From the NCBI RefSeq assembly GCF_001429295.1, contig NZ_LMJL01000001.1, positions 79,678-143,677 of the forward strand: a DNA stretch of 64,000 nucleotides, written 5' to 3'. Below, in pieces: positions 16,929 through 26,230 of this stretch. Under the pieces are notes generated by a model that had not been told where the DNA came from, searched no databases, and saw nothing but the letters and a program-made list of their open reading frames with translations. Made by a program: the position numbers and the translations under genes. Within the stretch, counting starts at the first letter, position 1. The number at the start of each line of letters is the position of its first letter. Source of the stretch: Flavobacterium sp. Root935 (GTDB lineage Bacteria; Bacteroidota; Bacteroidia; Flavobacteriales; Flavobacteriaceae).

Positions 16929-17271
16929 TATCATTCAAGAATTTAACGACTATCGTTCTAAAATGAACGAAAAACTGCTTGCTGACAATAACAAAATTGT
17001 AAAGCGAATTTTTAATCTTGATACCAATGCTTATGCGCCAGGAGCTCTAGATGTAAAAACAAAGGAACTTTTAGGTTTAGTTGCATCTGCTGTTTTAAGA
17101 TGTGATGACTGTGTAAAATATCACTTAGAAACAAGTTATAAAGAAGGTGTTTCTAAAGAAGAAATGATGGAAGCGATGGGAATTGCAACTCTTGTGGGAG
17201 GAACTATCGTTATTCCTCACTTAAGAAGAGCTTACGAATTTTGGGAAGCTTTAGAAGAAGCAGGGAAATAA
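16921..17271 (+). CDS. Carboxymuconolactone decarboxylase / AhpD-like protein
   Basis: A 116-residue all-helical CMD-family protein with the AhpD redox motif LRCDDCVKYH (Cys61, Cys64, His68). This suggests alkylhydroperoxidase-type thiol chemistry rather than muconolactone decarboxylation. It overlaps the end of tatC by 8 nt, so it is expressed with kdsD-tatC. Physiological substrate unknown. Confidence 0.88.
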   Translation: MSDIIQEFNDYRSKMNEKLLADNNKIVKRIFNLDTNAYAPGALDVKTKELLGLVASAVLRCDDCVKYHLETSYKEGVSKEEMMEAMGIATLVGGTIVIPHLRRAYEFWEALEEAGK

Positions 17272-17499
17272 TTAGAAAATGTGCCAATTTGATAATTAGA
17301 TAATTTCTCCTGAAATACGTTAATTATTTAATTTTGAAGCACAAATTCTAAATTTGAAAAACGCAATAATTTGTTAATTGATTTATCAAATCGATTATTT
17401 TAAATTTATTTTGTCTTTCAAATCAAATTATAAAATTGAATTTGAGATCGTTTTTTCATTATCTCATTATCTAATTTTCAAATTATCTAATTAAAAAAA
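17272..17499. repeat. AT-rich intergenic region with AATTAGATAATTTG words in both orientations
   Basis: Near the left end AATTTGATAATTAGATAATTT (17286-17306) and near the right end ATTATCTAATTTTCAAATTATCTAATT (17466-17492) carry the same word in opposite orientation. They form a long imperfect inverted repeat ending just before the lptB ATG. No clean TAnnTTTG box and no gene were seen. Confidence 0.5.
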
Positions 17500-18240
17500 A
17501 TGAAGCTAAGAGCCGATAATTTAATCAAAACCTATAAAGGAAGAAGTGTTGTAAAAGGAATTTCTGTTGAAGTAAATCAAGGGGAAATTGTGGGGCTTTT
17601 GGGTCCAAATGGTGCGGGAAAAACAACGTCTTTTTACATGATTGTTGGATTAGTAAAACCAAATCAGGGAAACATTTACCTTGATGATTTGAATATTACC
17701 GATTATCCGATGTACAAACGTGCTCAGCAAGGAATTGGTTATCTGGCACAAGAAGCTTCTGTTTTTAGAAAATTAAGTATTGAAGATAACATCTTGAGTG
17801 TTTTACAATTGACTAAACTTTCTAAAGAAGAGCAGATTGCTAAAATGGAAAGTTTAATTGAAGAATTTAGTTTAGAACATATCCGTACCAACCGAGGCGA
17901 TTTACTTTCTGGAGGTGAGCGTCGTCGTACTGAAATTGCACGTGCATTGGCAACCGATCCAAAATTTATTTTATTGGATGAACCTTTTGCAGGTGTTGAC
18001 CCAGTTGCGGTTGAAGATATTCAGAGAATTGTAGCGCAGTTAAAAAACAAAAATATCGGAATCTTAATTACCGATCACAACGTTCAGGAAACTTTAGCTA
18101 TTACGGATAAAACATATTTAATGTTCGAAGGAGGAATTCTAAAAGCAGGAGTTCCAGAAGAATTGGTAGAAGACGAAATGGTTCGCCGCGTTTATCTAGG
18201 ACAAAACTTTGAGCTTCGTAAGAAAAAATTAGAGTTTTAA
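17500..18240 (+). CDS. lptB: LPS export ABC transporter ATP-binding protein LptB
   Basis: The ATPase that powers extraction of lipopolysaccharide by LptFG. The 246-residue single ABC domain has Walker A GPNGAGKTT, the LptB-like signature LLSGGERRRTEIARAL, Walker B ILLDEPFAGVDP and the switch His in ITDHNV. Monocistronic here, as is usual in Bacteroidota. It converges on the lysozyme gene across a palindrome. Confidence 0.95.
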   Translation: MKLRADNLIKTYKGRSVVKGISVEVNQGEIVGLLGPNGAGKTTSFYMIVGLVKPNQGNIYLDDLNITDYPMYKRAQQGIGYLAQEASVFRKLSIEDNILSVLQLTKLSKEEQIAKMESLIEEFSLEHIRTNRGDLLSGGERRRTEIARALATDPKFILLDEPFAGVDPVAVEDIQRIVAQLKNKNIGILITDHNVQETLAITDKTYLMFEGGILKAGVPEELVEDEMVRRVYLGQNFELRKKKLEF

Positions 18241-18258
18241 GAACATTATATGTGAAAG

Positions 18259-18302
18259 GTGAAAGGTAAAAAGTGAAATGTAAATTACTTTTTACCTTTC
18301 AC
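18259..18302. terminator. 16-bp palindrome between lptB and the lysozyme gene
   Basis: GTGAAAGGTAAAAAGT (18259-18274) is perfectly complementary to ACTTTTTACCTTTCAC (18287-18302), with a 12-base loop. Further GGTGAAA and TTTCACC copies flank it. It lies between convergent genes and is a likely bidirectional terminator made from iterated GTGAAAGG words. Confidence 0.7.
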
Positions 18303-18312
18303 TTTTCACCTT

Positions 18313-19167
18313 TTACTCGACAGTAATAAACTGCAATTGCTCTAAATCGCCGTTGTAAATATTAACATCCACTCTGTGTTTTATTCCCGGTAAAGACGCT
18401 TTTTCTGTAAACTGCCAAAACAGCCAGTCATCTTCAATCTTTTCTCTGTAGAAATTATAATTGGCAATCCAGAAAAGATATTCACTGAATTCTTCTTTTA
18501 GAAAATCAGAATAATAGCGTTCTCCCGAATAAATTATTGGACGAACCTGATAGTGTTTTTCAACCTTAGTCAGCCAGCGTTTTAAACCCACTTTTAAACT
18601 GTCCAAAGACTGATTTTTAGGTAATTTTTCAATATCCAAAACTGGCGGAAGATCTCCTTTTTGAAGCTTAACAGTTTTTATAAAAAGATCGGCCTGTTCG
18701 ATAGAATTTTCGTTTGGGCGGTAATAATGATAGGCACCGCGCATAATTTTGTTTTCTTTTGCGCCTTCCCAATTCTTGTTGAATTGTCTGTCTACACGAT
18801 CATTTCCTGCTGTTGCTCGAATAAAAACAAATTGAACTGGATATTTTTCGTCTAAAATTTCAACTTCTTCCCAATCTACTTTTCCTTGAAATTCAGAAAC
18901 ATCAATTCCAATAACTTTTCCCTTATGATTTTCAAGAACGCGAATATTTCGCACATCAGAAAGATGTTTGTCAACCGCGTCTTCATCTAAAACTTTTTCA
19001 GATTTAAACCCTAAATAATAGGCCAATCCGTTACGATAATGATAAATGATTCCAATGAATAAAAGCGCGGAGAAAATTAATAAAAGTCCTCGAAAAAGCC
19101 TGCTTAAAAATGATTTTCCAGCTGGTTTCCTTGAATATGTTTTACGATAAGTCGTTTTTCTGGCCAT
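18313..19167 (-). CDS. Membrane-anchored GH25 lysozyme
   Basis: A glycoside hydrolase family 25 muramidase (N-acetylmuramoyl hydrolase). A basic N-terminus and a membrane helix (about 26-43) precede the GH25 domain (about 85-280), so it is anchored facing the periplasm. Probable catalytic acids are visible: Asp89 in GIDVSEFQG and Asp178/Glu180 in VLDIE. It follows pssA by 10 nt. Probable role in peptidoglycan remodelling; a phage origin is unlikely given the anchor and the context. Confidence 0.88.
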   Translation of the reverse strand: MARKTTYRKTYSRKPAGKSFLSRLFRGLLLIFSALLFIGIIYHYRNGLAYYLGFKSEKVLDEDAVDKHLSDVRNIRVLENHKGKVIGIDVSEFQGKVDWEEVEILDEKYPVQFVFIRATAGNDRVDRQFNKNWEGAKENKIMRGAYHYYRPNENSIEQADLFIKTVKLQKGDLPPVLDIEKLPKNQSLDSLKVGLKRWLTKVEKHYQVRPIIYSGERYYSDFLKEEFSEYLFWIANYNFYREKIEDDWLFWQFTEKASLPGIKHRVDVNIYNGDLEQLQFITVE

Positions 19168-19177
19168 GAAAATTGAA

Positions 19178-19888
19178 CTACTTCTTCAAAAACAGATTAT
19201 TAATAATTGACAATACAACGTAGAAAACAATAATCAACGGAATTGCAATGTAATGCAGCAAAACAACTAATAACACTGAAATTGTCAAAAACACAATTTG
19301 AAGTGCGTTTTCTTTTAAGCGGAATTTTTTAATTTTTAAAGAGAACAACGGAATCTCAGCATTTAAAATATAAGCACTGCATAATGTTATAAGCAATAAA
19401 ACCCATTGATTAGTTAAAATTTCTAATATCATCAGAGAATCTGAAAATGATATTACCAAAGGAAGACTTAAAATAAACAATGCATTTGCCGGCGTTGGCA
19501 GACCAATAAAAGAATCTGTCTGGCGTGTATCGATATTAAAATTTGCCAGACGATAGCAAGATCCCAAAGTCACGATAAATCCTAAAAAAGGAATCGCTGG
19601 GCTTGTTCCTAATTCATGACCACTATTGGCAAACATGCTGTACATTACATATCCTGGAGTTACACCGCTTGTAACCATATCTGCCAAAGAATCCAACTGT
19701 AATCCAAGCGGACTAGAAACTTTGAATAATCTAGCAAAAAAACCATCAAAGAAATCAAAAAAGATTCCTAAACAAACCATGTAAAAAGCCATTAAATAAT
19801 CTCCTTGAGAGACAAAAACAATTGCGACACAACCGCAGAAAAGATTAATTAATGTAATTAGATTTGGAATGTGCTTTTTGATATTCAT
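19178..19888 (-). CDS. pssA: CDP-diacylglycerol-serine O-phosphatidyltransferase
   Basis: An inner-membrane enzyme making phosphatidylserine, the precursor of phosphatidylethanolamine. The 236-residue protein is almost all membrane helices. It contains a perfect CDP-alcohol phosphotransferase signature: Asp45, Asp48-Gly49, Ala52-Arg53, Gly62, Asp66, Asp70. First gene of the pair with the lysozyme, with a promoter box at 19917-19924. Confidence 0.93.
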   Translation of the reverse strand: MNIKKHIPNLITLINLFCGCVAIVFVSQGDYLMAFYMVCLGIFFDFFDGFFARLFKVSSPLGLQLDSLADMVTSGVTPGYVMYSMFANSGHELGTSPAIPFLGFIVTLGSCYRLANFNIDTRQTDSFIGLPTPANALFILSLPLVISFSDSLMILEILTNQWVLLLITLCSAYILNAEIPLFSLKIKKFRLKENALQIVFLTISVLLVVLLHYIAIPLIIVFYVVLSIINNLFLKK

Positions 19889-19916
19889 AGTTTGAAATTT
19901 TGATAATGGCAGAGAA

Positions 19917-19945
19917 CAAATTTAGCATAATAACTGGATGCAAAA
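19917..19945 (-). promoter_or_regulatory. Putative promoter of pssA
   Basis: Minus-strand TAAATTTG (19917-19924) is preceded by TTTTG (19941-19945) with a 16-base spacer. The -7 box lies 29 bases before the pssA ATG. Confidence 0.5.
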
Positions 19946-20029
19946 CGAGTTTTTCTCATAGTTTTTTATTTCTCAGCTCGACTTTTAGAATATTTAAGAG
20001 AACGAACTTAATAGATGAGTAAAATATTA

Positions 20030-20037
20030 TATTTTTG
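20030..20037 (+). promoter_or_regulatory. Putative -7 box for the PorV-like gene
   Basis: TATTTTTG matches TAnnTTTG and is 41 bases before the TTG start at 20079. No -33 element seen. Confidence 0.35.
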
Positions 20038-20078
20038 ATAAAAATTAAAACAGACCTAAGTCTGCAAAAAAAGAACTT

Positions 20079-21146
20079 TTGAAAAAACTTTTAGCATTTA
20101 TATTCTTTTGGAGTTTTACTTCACCATATGCTCAAACTATTCGAAAATATTCGAATGAGTTTATGAATATTGGAGTAGACGCAGCAGCTCTTGGAATGTC
20201 AAGTACGGTAACGGCTTCTACAAATGATGTTAATGCAGTTTACTGGAATCCAGCAGGTTTAACTCATCTTGAAGATCATCAAGTCGCATTGATGCATGCG
20301 AGTTATTTTGCCAATATTGCGCAATATGATTATATCGGTTATGCAAGTCCCATTGATGAACGAAGTGCCTGGGGAATTTCGATGATTCGTTTTGGAGTTG
20401 ATGATATTATGGATACCACACAATTAATCGACAATCAAGGAAATATCGATTATAACAGAATCAGCTTATTTTCTACTGCTGATTATGGTTTCACCTTTTC
20501 TTATGCCAGAAAACTTCCTGTGGAGGGATTTCAATATGGGGTTAACGCAAAAGTTATTCGAAGAATAATTGGAAAATTTGCCAATTCGTGGGGATTTGGA
20601 TTTGATATTGGACTTCAGTTTGAAAGAAATGACTGGAAATTCGGTTTAATGCTTCGCGACATTACCACAACTTATAATGTTTGGAATATTGACGAAGAAG
20701 AATATGCAAAAATCGCAAATGCTATTCCAGGAGAAAACAACACATTACCAGAGAGTACGGAGATTACTTTGCCAAAAGCACAATTAGGAGTTTCAAAAAG
20801 ATTTGATTTTCATAATGAATGCAGTTTGGTTACTTCTGCAAATTTAAATATGAGATTTGAACAAACGAATGATATCATTTCATCAAAAGTAGTAAGTATA
20901 GATCCCGCAATTGGATTTGAATTTGGCTACACCGATTTGGTTTTCGTAAGAGCCGGTGCTGGAAATTTTCAAAATGTAACACAGTTGGACAATACTGAAA
21001 AAGTAAATTTTCAACCTAATATCGGTCTTGGTTTTAGATACAGAGGTATTCAGATAGATTATGCCTTAACAGATTTAGGAAACCAGAGTACCGCATTATA
21101 TTCTAATATTTTTTCGTTGAAAGTAGATTTAGGAATCTTTAGATAG
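20079..21146 (+). CDS. PorV/PorQ-family outer-membrane protein
   Basis: A 355-residue predicted beta-barrel with a signal peptide (KKLLAFIFFW, cleavage near YAQ). Its family hallmarks are FMNIGVDAAALGMSSTV followed by NDVNAVYWNPAGL, then alternating strand-like segments ending in an aromatic-rich C-terminus. PorV and PorQ serve the type IX secretion system, PorV as shuttle protein and PorQ with the attachment complex. Paralogues of unknown function are common, so a T9SS role is possible but not shown. The start codon appears to be TTG (no in-frame ATG before the signal). It precedes the DUF4105 gene by 34 nt. Confidence 0.8.
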   Translation: MKKLLAFIFFWSFTSPYAQTIRKYSNEFMNIGVDAAALGMSSTVTASTNDVNAVYWNPAGLTHLEDHQVALMHASYFANIAQYDYIGYASPIDERSAWGISMIRFGVDDIMDTTQLIDNQGNIDYNRISLFSTADYGFTFSYARKLPVEGFQYGVNAKVIRRIIGKFANSWGFGFDIGLQFERNDWKFGLMLRDITTTYNVWNIDEEEYAKIANAIPGENNTLPESTEITLPKAQLGVSKRFDFHNECSLVTSANLNMRFEQTNDIISSKVVSIDPAIGFEFGYTDLVFVRAGAGNFQNVTQLDNTEKVNFQPNIGLGFRYRGIQIDYALTDLGNQSTALYSNIFSLKVDLGIFR

Positions 21147-21180
21147 TTATAAAACCATAAAATCTTTTAAAAAATTAATC

Positions 21181-22317
21181 ATGAAAACTGTCATTTTCAA
21201 AAAAACACTTTTTATTTTATTATTCTTATCAAGTTTTATTGGTTTTAGCCAGAGTTTATCTTTATCTCCAAATGCTAAAATAAGTGTTCTTACTTGCGGT
21301 CTTGGAAACGAAACTTACTCTTATTTTGGTCATACAGCTATTCGTGTTGCTGATCCTGCGAATAATATTGATATTGTTTACAACTATGGTGCTTTTGATT
21401 TTAGAACACCAAATTTTGTTGCCAAGTTTGCTAAAGGTGATTTACAATATTTTATTATCACACACCCTTATGCTGATTTTATAAACGAATACAGTTCTGA
21501 TAAAAGAAGTGTTTACGAACAAGATCTTCAAATTTCACTGCCTTTAAAACAAAAATTATTTGACAATTTAAATAAGGCTTTATTCTCTGAAGAAAGATAT
21601 TACACTTATAAATTTATTGATAAAAATTGCACTTCGATGGTTGTTGATGTAATCAATAAATCATTAAACCAAAATGTTATCACCAAAAAAGAAGATACTG
21701 ATAAAACATATCGTTCTATTCTTTTCCCTTATTTTGATGGACATTTTTACGATCAATTGGGAACAAGTATAATTTTTGGAACGAAGGTGGACCAAATGGG
21801 AACGAGAATTTTTCTTCCTTTTGAATTAAAAAACAGCTTAGAAAAAACTACATTTCAAAATCAGCCATTAGTTAGCAAAAGTAAAACATTATTGGAATTT
21901 ACAAAAGAAACTCCAAAATCATGGTGGAATAACATTTATACTTATCTGTTTATTTTGCTTTTTGTGATTTTGGGAAGAAATAAAACAGTAGACAAAATCT
22001 ATTTTTTGATTTTATCTTTAATGGGAATTTTCTTTGTTGTGATGGGATTTTATTCTTTTCACCAAGAACTGGCGATGAATTATAACGTTTTACTTTTTAG
22101 TCCGCTTTTATTGGTTTTAGTTCTGTTTTCTATTTTCAAAAACAAAAAATGGACATATAGATTTTCACTTATAAATTTCGTTCTTTTAGTAGTCTACTTT
22201 TTGTTTTTGATTAATAAGGCTCATTTCTTTATTACTCTGCCATTGATTATTACCAGCGCTGTAGTTTTAGTAAGAACTGCAATCAGAAACAAAAAGCCAA
22301 TTCCGATTATAATTTAA
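21181..22317 (+). CDS. DUF4105 protein, Lnb-like lipoprotein N-acyltransferase candidate
   Basis: A signal peptide (cleavage near GFSQ) is followed by a DUF4105 domain with TYSYFGHTAIR (His51) and FIDKNCTSMV (Cys150) as the probable catalytic His/Cys. About four or five membrane helices form the C-terminal 130 residues. DUF4105 proteins have been reported as the lipoprotein N-acyltransferase of Bacteroides (Lnb); assigning that role here rests on domain recognition. It converges on the polysaccharide locus, with only 3 nt between the stop codons and no visible terminator. Confidence 0.8.
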   Translation: MKTVIFKKTLFILLFLSSFIGFSQSLSLSPNAKISVLTCGLGNETYSYFGHTAIRVADPANNIDIVYNYGAFDFRTPNFVAKFAKGDLQYFIITHPYADFINEYSSDKRSVYEQDLQISLPLKQKLFDNLNKALFSEERYYTYKFIDKNCTSMVVDVINKSLNQNVITKKEDTDKTYRSILFPYFDGHFYDQLGTSIIFGTKVDQMGTRIFLPFELKNSLEKTTFQNQPLVSKSKTLLEFTKETPKSWWNNIYTYLFILLFVILGRNKTVDKIYFLILSLMGIFFVVMGFYSFHQELAMNYNVLLFSPLLLVLVLFSIFKNKKWTYRFSLINFVLLVVYFLFLINKAHFFITLPLIITSAVVLVRTAIRNKKPIPIII

Positions 22318-22320
22318 AAA

Positions 22321-23715
22321 TTATTGGCCTCGGTAAAACAAAACTGTTGTAATGGTTTTGAAAGTGATGCTTAAATCGAGAAAAACGCTCCTGTGTTTGA
22401 TATAATATAAATCGTATTGAAGTTTAATTAAACTTTCATCGATAGATTCTCCATAAGAATAATTTACCTGAGCCCAGCCTGTAAGTCCTGGTTTAATAAC
22501 ATGTCGTGTCTCATAAAAAGGCATAACGCTGGCAATTTCTTCGACAAAGAACGGACGCTCGGGTCTTGGCCCAATGACTGCCATATCGCCTTTTAAAACA
22601 TTTATAAACTGCGGCAGTTCATCTATCCTTGACTTTCGCATAAATTTACCAAAAGGAGTAACTCTTTTATCATTATGGGCTGCAAAAACTGCTCCACCTA
22701 CTTCAGAATTCTCGGTCATTGTCCTAAACTTGTAAATCTTAAAAACAACACCGTTTTTACCGACTCTTTCCTGCGTATAAAAAAGACTTCCTTTGTTTCC
22801 TAAAAGATTGCAAAACCAAATAATCGGAATAAAAACCACACAAAATAAAAGTCCTATAAAAGAGAAAAAGAATTCCATAATACGAATCAACAACAGATAT
22901 AGTCTATTATTATTACTTCGGCTGAAGGGGAAAAAACGGTAGAAATCACGCCCAATATAATGCACTGGGATTCTCTGCGTTTTGCTTTCATATACTTGAG
23001 TATATTCACGAATAACATTGCCGTTTTCTAACAAATGAAGCAACTGCTGGTATAAATCGGCTGTGATACCATCGGTTTTTTGTGATGCAATTATAATTTC
23101 AGAAACATCATGCTGCGTTACAAATGCTTCTAAATCTTCTTTTTTTATTTCTTTTACATAATGAAAATCTGATACTTCATTTAAACTAGAATCTGAATTT
23201 ACAAAACCAATAATTTTATAATGTGGATCGACATTTTCAAGTCCAAGAACTAATTCGTCGACTTCATTTTGATCGCAAATTAAAACTACATTTTGTCCAA
23301 ACCGATGTGATGCCAAGAAATACACATAGAAAAATCGCCATAAAAGTAATGAGCTTAGAACAGCAAAATAAAAGATTACGATCACTACTCGCTGCTTTGG
23401 AAGTTCTGGCGATAAAACCGGTGTAAGTAAATATACAGTAACAGCGGTAAGAGAAGTTAAAATTACACTTCGCAAAATCTGAAATTGATTACTTGCTGTC
23501 TGGAGATTATACATTTCAAAAATAGCTCCAAAAACATACACGTAACCAACAAGTAAAAAAGATTTATAAAATCTTTTTTCATTTAAAGTGTAATACTGAT
23601 AATCGAAAAGCACACTAAGTAAAAAGAGTGCTGTAAATATAAACGCTGCATCAAAAAGACAAAGCAGAACCTTTCTTTCTGAAATTTCAAAATGCATTTT
23701 TCTTTTTGAAAACAT
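22321..23715 (-). CDS. Polyprenyl glycosylphosphotransferase, WcaJ/WbaP type
   Basis: Transfers a hexose-1-phosphate to undecaprenyl phosphate to start glycan assembly. The 464-residue layout is family-typical: four N-terminal membrane helices (to about 130), a CoA-binding-like middle domain, another hydrophobic segment near 275-305, and the bacterial sugar transferase domain. The latter shows KIYKFRTM, a GPRPERPFFV motif and KPGLTGWAQVNY. Last gene of the 41.7-kb minus-strand locus. The sugar (glucose, galactose or a deoxy sugar) cannot be read from sequence. Confidence 0.9.
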   Translation of the reverse strand: MFSKRKMHFEISERKVLLCLFDAAFIFTALFLLSVLFDYQYYTLNEKRFYKSFLLVGYVYVFGAIFEMYNLQTASNQFQILRSVILTSLTAVTVYLLTPVLSPELPKQRVVIVIFYFAVLSSLLLWRFFYVYFLASHRFGQNVVLICDQNEVDELVLGLENVDPHYKIIGFVNSDSSLNEVSDFHYVKEIKKEDLEAFVTQHDVSEIIIASQKTDGITADLYQQLLHLLENGNVIREYTQVYESKTQRIPVHYIGRDFYRFFPFSRSNNNRLYLLLIRIMEFFFSFIGLLFCVVFIPIIWFCNLLGNKGSLFYTQERVGKNGVVFKIYKFRTMTENSEVGGAVFAAHNDKRVTPFGKFMRKSRIDELPQFINVLKGDMAVIGPRPERPFFVEEIASVMPFYETRHVIKPGLTGWAQVNYSYGESIDESLIKLQYDLYYIKHRSVFLDLSITFKTITTVLFYRGQ

Positions 23716-23774
23716 TTTTTTAAAGTTTGTTAGGGGCTTAAACTTGAGGCAAATGTATTGTAAAAAATTTTAAA

Positions 23775-25124
23775 CTAATCTACTAAATTTTCTGCTTTTT
23801 CGGGAATTTTAATCTTTACCGATAGAAGACTCAGCGCATATATAAATGCTGGCGCAGCAATTCTCATTGCAGCATGATTGATAGTTAACAGCCAAAAAAC
23901 AACACAGGATAAAAAATAAAGGTGCTGTCGATTATTTATGTAAAGTACAAAAGGAGTTATAAATAGTATTAGTAAACCAAAAATTCCAAATATACCATGT
24001 TCAGAAAGCATTCTTGTAATTTCATTATGAGACGCAGCTTCTTCTTTTAAATACTCTAACCTTCTGGACTTACTTAATCCAGCCCCAACACCTAGAATTG
24101 GATCATCTAGAAACAGCTTTATTTCTGCATCCATAATTTCTTCTCGCCCGCCTAACCTGTCCTTTTTTTCTCTTCCTCGAGCATCTTTGTTAGCATATCG
24201 TTTTTCAATCAATCCAGAAGTTTGAATAGAAGAATAAGTCCAAATACCTAATCCCATTAAAGCGGTTACGACGAAAATCAAAATAAATTTACCTCTGCCT
24301 CTTGCATTTGAGTTTCTGTATAGTAAAAATAACAAGCAAACAATCATACCTACAGCAGTAATAATACCGCCTCTTGAAAATGTAACTATTCCTCTATAAG
24401 TTATGAAAACCAATAAAAATCCATTTAATAGTATTGCTCTTTTTGATTTCGAAAACAATATGAATTGGGTAAAAAAGACAAACATTCCTAATCCTAAAAT
24501 GGTTGAAACTTGGTTCGGACCAAATCCTCCTGAAGTTTCAAAATTTGACTGTGTTCCTGTTATCACATCTTTAACACTTGGATTGTATAAAAACAAATAG
24601 ACGGTTGTGGTTACAACTGGCAATCCCAGTGCAACCATGATATTTTGCAAATCAGAAAAAAGCATCCCTCTTTTCATTGTATATATTGCAGATATTGCCA
24701 GACATACAGGACCTGATAAATTAAAAAACAAAGCTTTTTTAATATCTATCGAAGGATCTGAAGCTGCAACAGTAAATAAAATACCTGGTATTAATAGAAT
24801 TAGGAAAAAACAATAGATAAATCCATTCCGAGAAAAATTACTGTAAAACATCCCCATCAACATGAAGAAAATCACACTAAACTTTACATACTCATTGTTA
24901 AAGTTTCCACCTGTCATTCTTAAAAAAACCTCAGCACCAACTAAATAAGCTGTAACTAATAAAACTTCATTATTCTTGTTTTTTGTTTTATAAACTATAT
25001 AAAATCCAACAATAGGAATTATTAAACTGTATATTTTGGATAAAAAAGGCACAGCAAAAACAGCTATCGCAATTGCGGCATGAATTATTAGAAGAAATTC
25101 ATAAGACCATTTTTTGTTTTTCAT
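23775..25124 (-). CDS. O-antigen ligase/polymerase family membrane protein
   Basis: A 449-residue polytopic protein with about eleven helices and a periplasmic loop containing SHNEITRMLSEHGIFG (about 365-380). That is the Wzy_C/WaaL signature with its conserved His. The loop ILGVGAGLSKSRR just before is also typical. It could ligate finished glycan to lipid A-core or another acceptor, or polymerise repeats; sequence alone does not separate these. It sits next to the WcaJ-type transferase at the end of the locus. Confidence 0.82.
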   Translation of the reverse strand: MKNKKWSYEFLLIIHAAIAIAVFAVPFLSKIYSLIIPIVGFYIVYKTKNKNNEVLLVTAYLVGAEVFLRMTGGNFNNEYVKFSVIFFMLMGMFYSNFSRNGFIYCFFLILLIPGILFTVAASDPSIDIKKALFFNLSGPVCLAISAIYTMKRGMLFSDLQNIMVALGLPVVTTTVYLFLYNPSVKDVITGTQSNFETSGGFGPNQVSTILGLGMFVFFTQFILFSKSKRAILLNGFLLVFITYRGIVTFSRGGIITAVGMIVCLLFLLYRNSNARGRGKFILIFVVTALMGLGIWTYSSIQTSGLIEKRYANKDARGREKKDRLGGREEIMDAEIKLFLDDPILGVGAGLSKSRRLEYLKEEAASHNEITRMLSEHGIFGIFGLLILFITPFVLYINNRQHLYFLSCVVFWLLTINHAAMRIAAPAFIYALSLLSVKIKIPEKAENLVD

Positions 25125-25141
25125 TTATTCCCTGGATTATT

Positions 25142-26230
25142 TTAAACAGCTAAAATAGTTAAAGATTTCAACCATAAAAGATACTCTGCAATGATATTTT
25201 TTTCACTAAAATTCAATTGGACTTTATGATTTAAGGTTTCTCCTAGTTGCTTTCTTAAATTTTCATTAAGAATAAGTTTTTCAACTGCTTCTACAAATTG
25301 AATCACGTCATTTGATTCTACTATTAAACCTTCTTTCTGTGACATTATTACTTTTGAGATCTCTCCAACATTCGTTGCTATTACAGGAAGAGCATGACGT
25401 CCATATTCTAAAATAGCCAAAGGAAGTCCTTCAGATAGAGAAGGCAAAACTCCAATTTGACATTGCTGAATTGCTGAATCAACATTATCTGTTGAACTAT
25501 ATAAAAAAACAACTTCATCAAGTTTTAACAAGTTGATCTTTTTTTTGAGTTCTTCTGAATATGTATCGTGAAAATCCTTTCCAAATAAATGAAAGGTCCA
25601 ATCGGGAAATTTATTTCTAATTATATTGGCAGCGTTAACAAGTAAGTGGTGATTTTTTTGCGGTCGTAGATTCGCCACACAAATAATTCTTTTTTCATCC
25701 TTACCTTTTAACAAAACTCGCTCTTTAGTCGCAAAAGAATCAATAATAAAATTAGGTAAATAAATAAAATTTGAACACCATAAATAAGATTGCGCCCAAT
25801 CTCTCAAATCTGAATTTACTGAAATAACACCTCTAAAAAATATAGAACCAATTTTTAAACTTAAATTTTTCCTTGAAGACAAATCCTGCGAAATTCCGTA
25901 ATGATCATGCCATATAATTTTGATTCTTGGCAAAGTTAATTTTACTAAAACTGCAATAAAAAAAGAAGAACTATGCGCATGAATGAATGTAACTTTATTC
26001 CTTTTTAAATAATTATGAAGTCTAAAAACTGCCTTGTAATCAATCTTTTTCCTTTTCTTTAAAAAGAGATATGAAACTTTTTCATTTATTTCACTTTTAA
26101 GTAAACCTTCTTTTCTAGATACGATTAGTCCGGAGAATTCTATTTCTTTAGCTAATCCGTTTGCATAATTGACCGCCATTCTTTCAGCTCCTCCTGCTTC
26201 CAAAGAATCAATAATTTGAACAATTCTCAT
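25142..26230 (-). CDS. Glycosyltransferase family 4
   Basis: A GT-B retaining glycosyltransferase of 362 aa. The N-terminal domain starts with the acceptor-side motif GGAER (13-17). The C-terminal nucleotide-sugar domain has the EX7E motif (Glu267 and Glu275 in SEGLPLAILE). No membrane segments. Its start overlaps the end of the next upstream gene by 4 nt (ATGA). Donor and linkage unknown. Confidence 0.88.
   Translation of the reverse strand: MRIVQIIDSLEAGGAERMAVNYANGLAKEIEFSGLIVSRKEGLLKSEINEKVSYLFLKKRKKIDYKAVFRLHNYLKRNKVTFIHAHSSSFFIAVLVKLTLPRIKIIWHDHYGISQDLSSRKNLSLKIGSIFFRGVISVNSDLRDWAQSYLWCSNFIYLPNFIIDSFATKERVLLKGKDEKRIICVANLRPQKNHHLLVNAANIIRNKFPDWTFHLFGKDFHDTYSEELKKKINLLKLDEVVFLYSSTDNVDSAIQQCQIGVLPSLSEGLPLAILEYGRHALPVIATNVGEISKVIMSQKEGLIVESNDVIQFVEAVEKLILNENLRKQLGETLNHKVQLNFSEKNIIAEYLLWLKSLTILAV

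Noticed and set aside
18313..19167. GH25 lysozyme as a phage remnant
   Set aside because: It has a membrane anchor, sits in a tight pair with pssA, and no phage genes are near.
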